In this document: piece after piece, positions 6,682-6,952 of the stretch | Layout: the number at the start of each line of letters is the position of its first letter | Position numbering within the stretch: the first letter of the stretch is position 1 | Assembly (NCBI GenBank): GCA_021442885.1 | Contig: JABUVA010000041.1 | Location: 17,759-24,710, forward strand | DNA: 6,952 nt | From: Methanobrevibacter sp. | GTDB taxonomy: Archaea > Methanobacteriota > Methanobacteria > Methanobacteriales > Methanobacteriaceae | Direction: 5' to 3' | Translations under genes and position numbers: made by a program | Notes under the pieces: model-generated | What the model saw: only the letters and a program-made list of their open reading frames with translations | The model's database searches: none | What the model was told of the DNA's origin: nothing

Positions 6682-6704
6682 ACTCTTTTTTTCCTCTTTT
6701 TTTT
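6667..6704 (+). terminator. Terminator of the kor-suc block: 9-bp hairpin plus two T-runs
   Basis: AAGAGTTTA (6667-6675) and TAAACTCTT (6679-6687) are perfect inverted copies separated by GAA. The stop codon TAA (6679-6681) starts the 3' arm. T7 (6686-6692) follows at once, then CCTC and T8 (6697-6704), with a further T5 at 6707-6711 just before the next ATG. The hairpin plus serial T-runs make a convincing transcript end, although archaeal termination depends mainly on the oligo-U tracts. Confidence 0.7.
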
Positions 6705-6711
6705 GATTTTT

Positions 6712-6952
6712 ATGAAATTTTATGCAATTAATGGTAGTAATCGTAATGATGGTAACACTGCCCAATTACTTAAAAGAGCTTTAGATGGTGTTAAAGAAGT
6801 AATTCCTGAAGCTGAAGTTAAATTTATAAACCTTTATGATATTCCATTTAATGGTTGTAAAAGTTGTTTTGCATGTAAACGGATTAATGGAAGTCATTAT
6901 GGCAAGTGTGTTTATAATGATGATTTTAAACCTATTTTAGAAGAAATTGTAC
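6712..6952 (+). CDS. Flavodoxin-fold NADPH-dependent FMN reductase / iron-sulfur flavoprotein-like protein (3' end outside window)
   Basis: Only the first 80 residues are in the window; the frame is open to the right edge. The start MKFYAINGSNRNDGNTAQLL has the beta-strand plus phosphate-binding loop (NGSxRxxGNT, residues 7-16) of the FMN-binding flavodoxin-like reductase family, and YDIPFNGCKSCFACK (42-56) is a typical following segment. Cysteines C49, C52, C55 and C66 resemble the compact CX2CX2CXnC cluster motif of archaeal iron-sulfur flavoproteins, but the last gap is 10 residues, longer than the usual 4-7. The protein could therefore bind a [4Fe-4S] cluster or simply be a cysteine-bearing FMN reductase relative. 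The likely role is electron transfer or redox defence. Family alignment supports the ATG at 6712, although T5 directly precedes it and no Shine-Dalgarno sequence exists. Confidence 0.8.
   Translation, partial: MKFYAINGSNRNDGNTAQLLKRALDGVKEVIPEAEVKFINLYDIPFNGCKSCFACKRINGSHYGKCVYNDDFKPILEEIV

Overview
The window is low in G+C throughout and looks like chromosomal DNA of a methanogenic archaeon of the order Methanobacteriales. A Methanobrevibacter-type genome is my best guess, with Methanosphaera as an alternative. This rests on three things: the very A/T-rich codon use, separate four-subunit 2-oxoglutarate synthase genes in the order korD-korA-korB-korC followed by sucC (an order I recall from Methanothermobacter), and terminators built from serial oligo-T runs. 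No 16S or other taxonomic marker is present, so genus is inference.

Region 1 (1-2638) holds a promoter-like TATA element and one large gene for an 850-residue protein that I do not recognise. Its first two thirds consist of divergent repeats, seven of them carrying a WYxKGRxG...FY-like signature. Its last third contains a zinc-metallopeptidase-like HExxH helix with a plausible downstream glutamate ligand. No signal peptide or membrane segment is visible. The gene looks lineage-specific or accessory, and it is visibly more A/T- and Lys/Asn-rich than its neighbours. It ends in a hairpin plus T-runs (2619-2688).

Region 2 (2738-6681) is a tight five-gene, same-strand block. It encodes KorD (2x[4Fe-4S] ferredoxin subunit), KorA (alpha), KorB (TPP-binding beta), KorC (gamma) and SucC (succinate-CoA ligase beta). 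Gaps are 1-12 nt and ribosome-binding sites overlap the preceding stop codons or coding ends. The products act in sequence in the incomplete reductive TCA branch of these methanogens: succinate to succinyl-CoA (SucC with SucD), then succinyl-CoA + CO2 + reduced ferredoxin to 2-oxoglutarate (KorABCD), which feeds glutamate synthesis. sucD is not in the window. The block ends in a strong hairpin plus T-runs (6667-6704).

Region 3 (6712-6952) is the 5' part of a gene for a flavodoxin-fold/NADPH-dependent FMN reductase-like protein with an iron-sulfur-flavoprotein-like cysteine cluster. It runs off the right edge. Its ATG directly abuts a T-run, so no Shine-Dalgarno sequence is possible there.

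No tRNA, rRNA, CRISPR array, insertion sequence or attachment site was seen. There is no gene-free stretch longer than 300 bases. The strongest candidate for something undescribed is the repeat-plus-metallopeptidase protein of region 1. The rest is well-known central metabolism.
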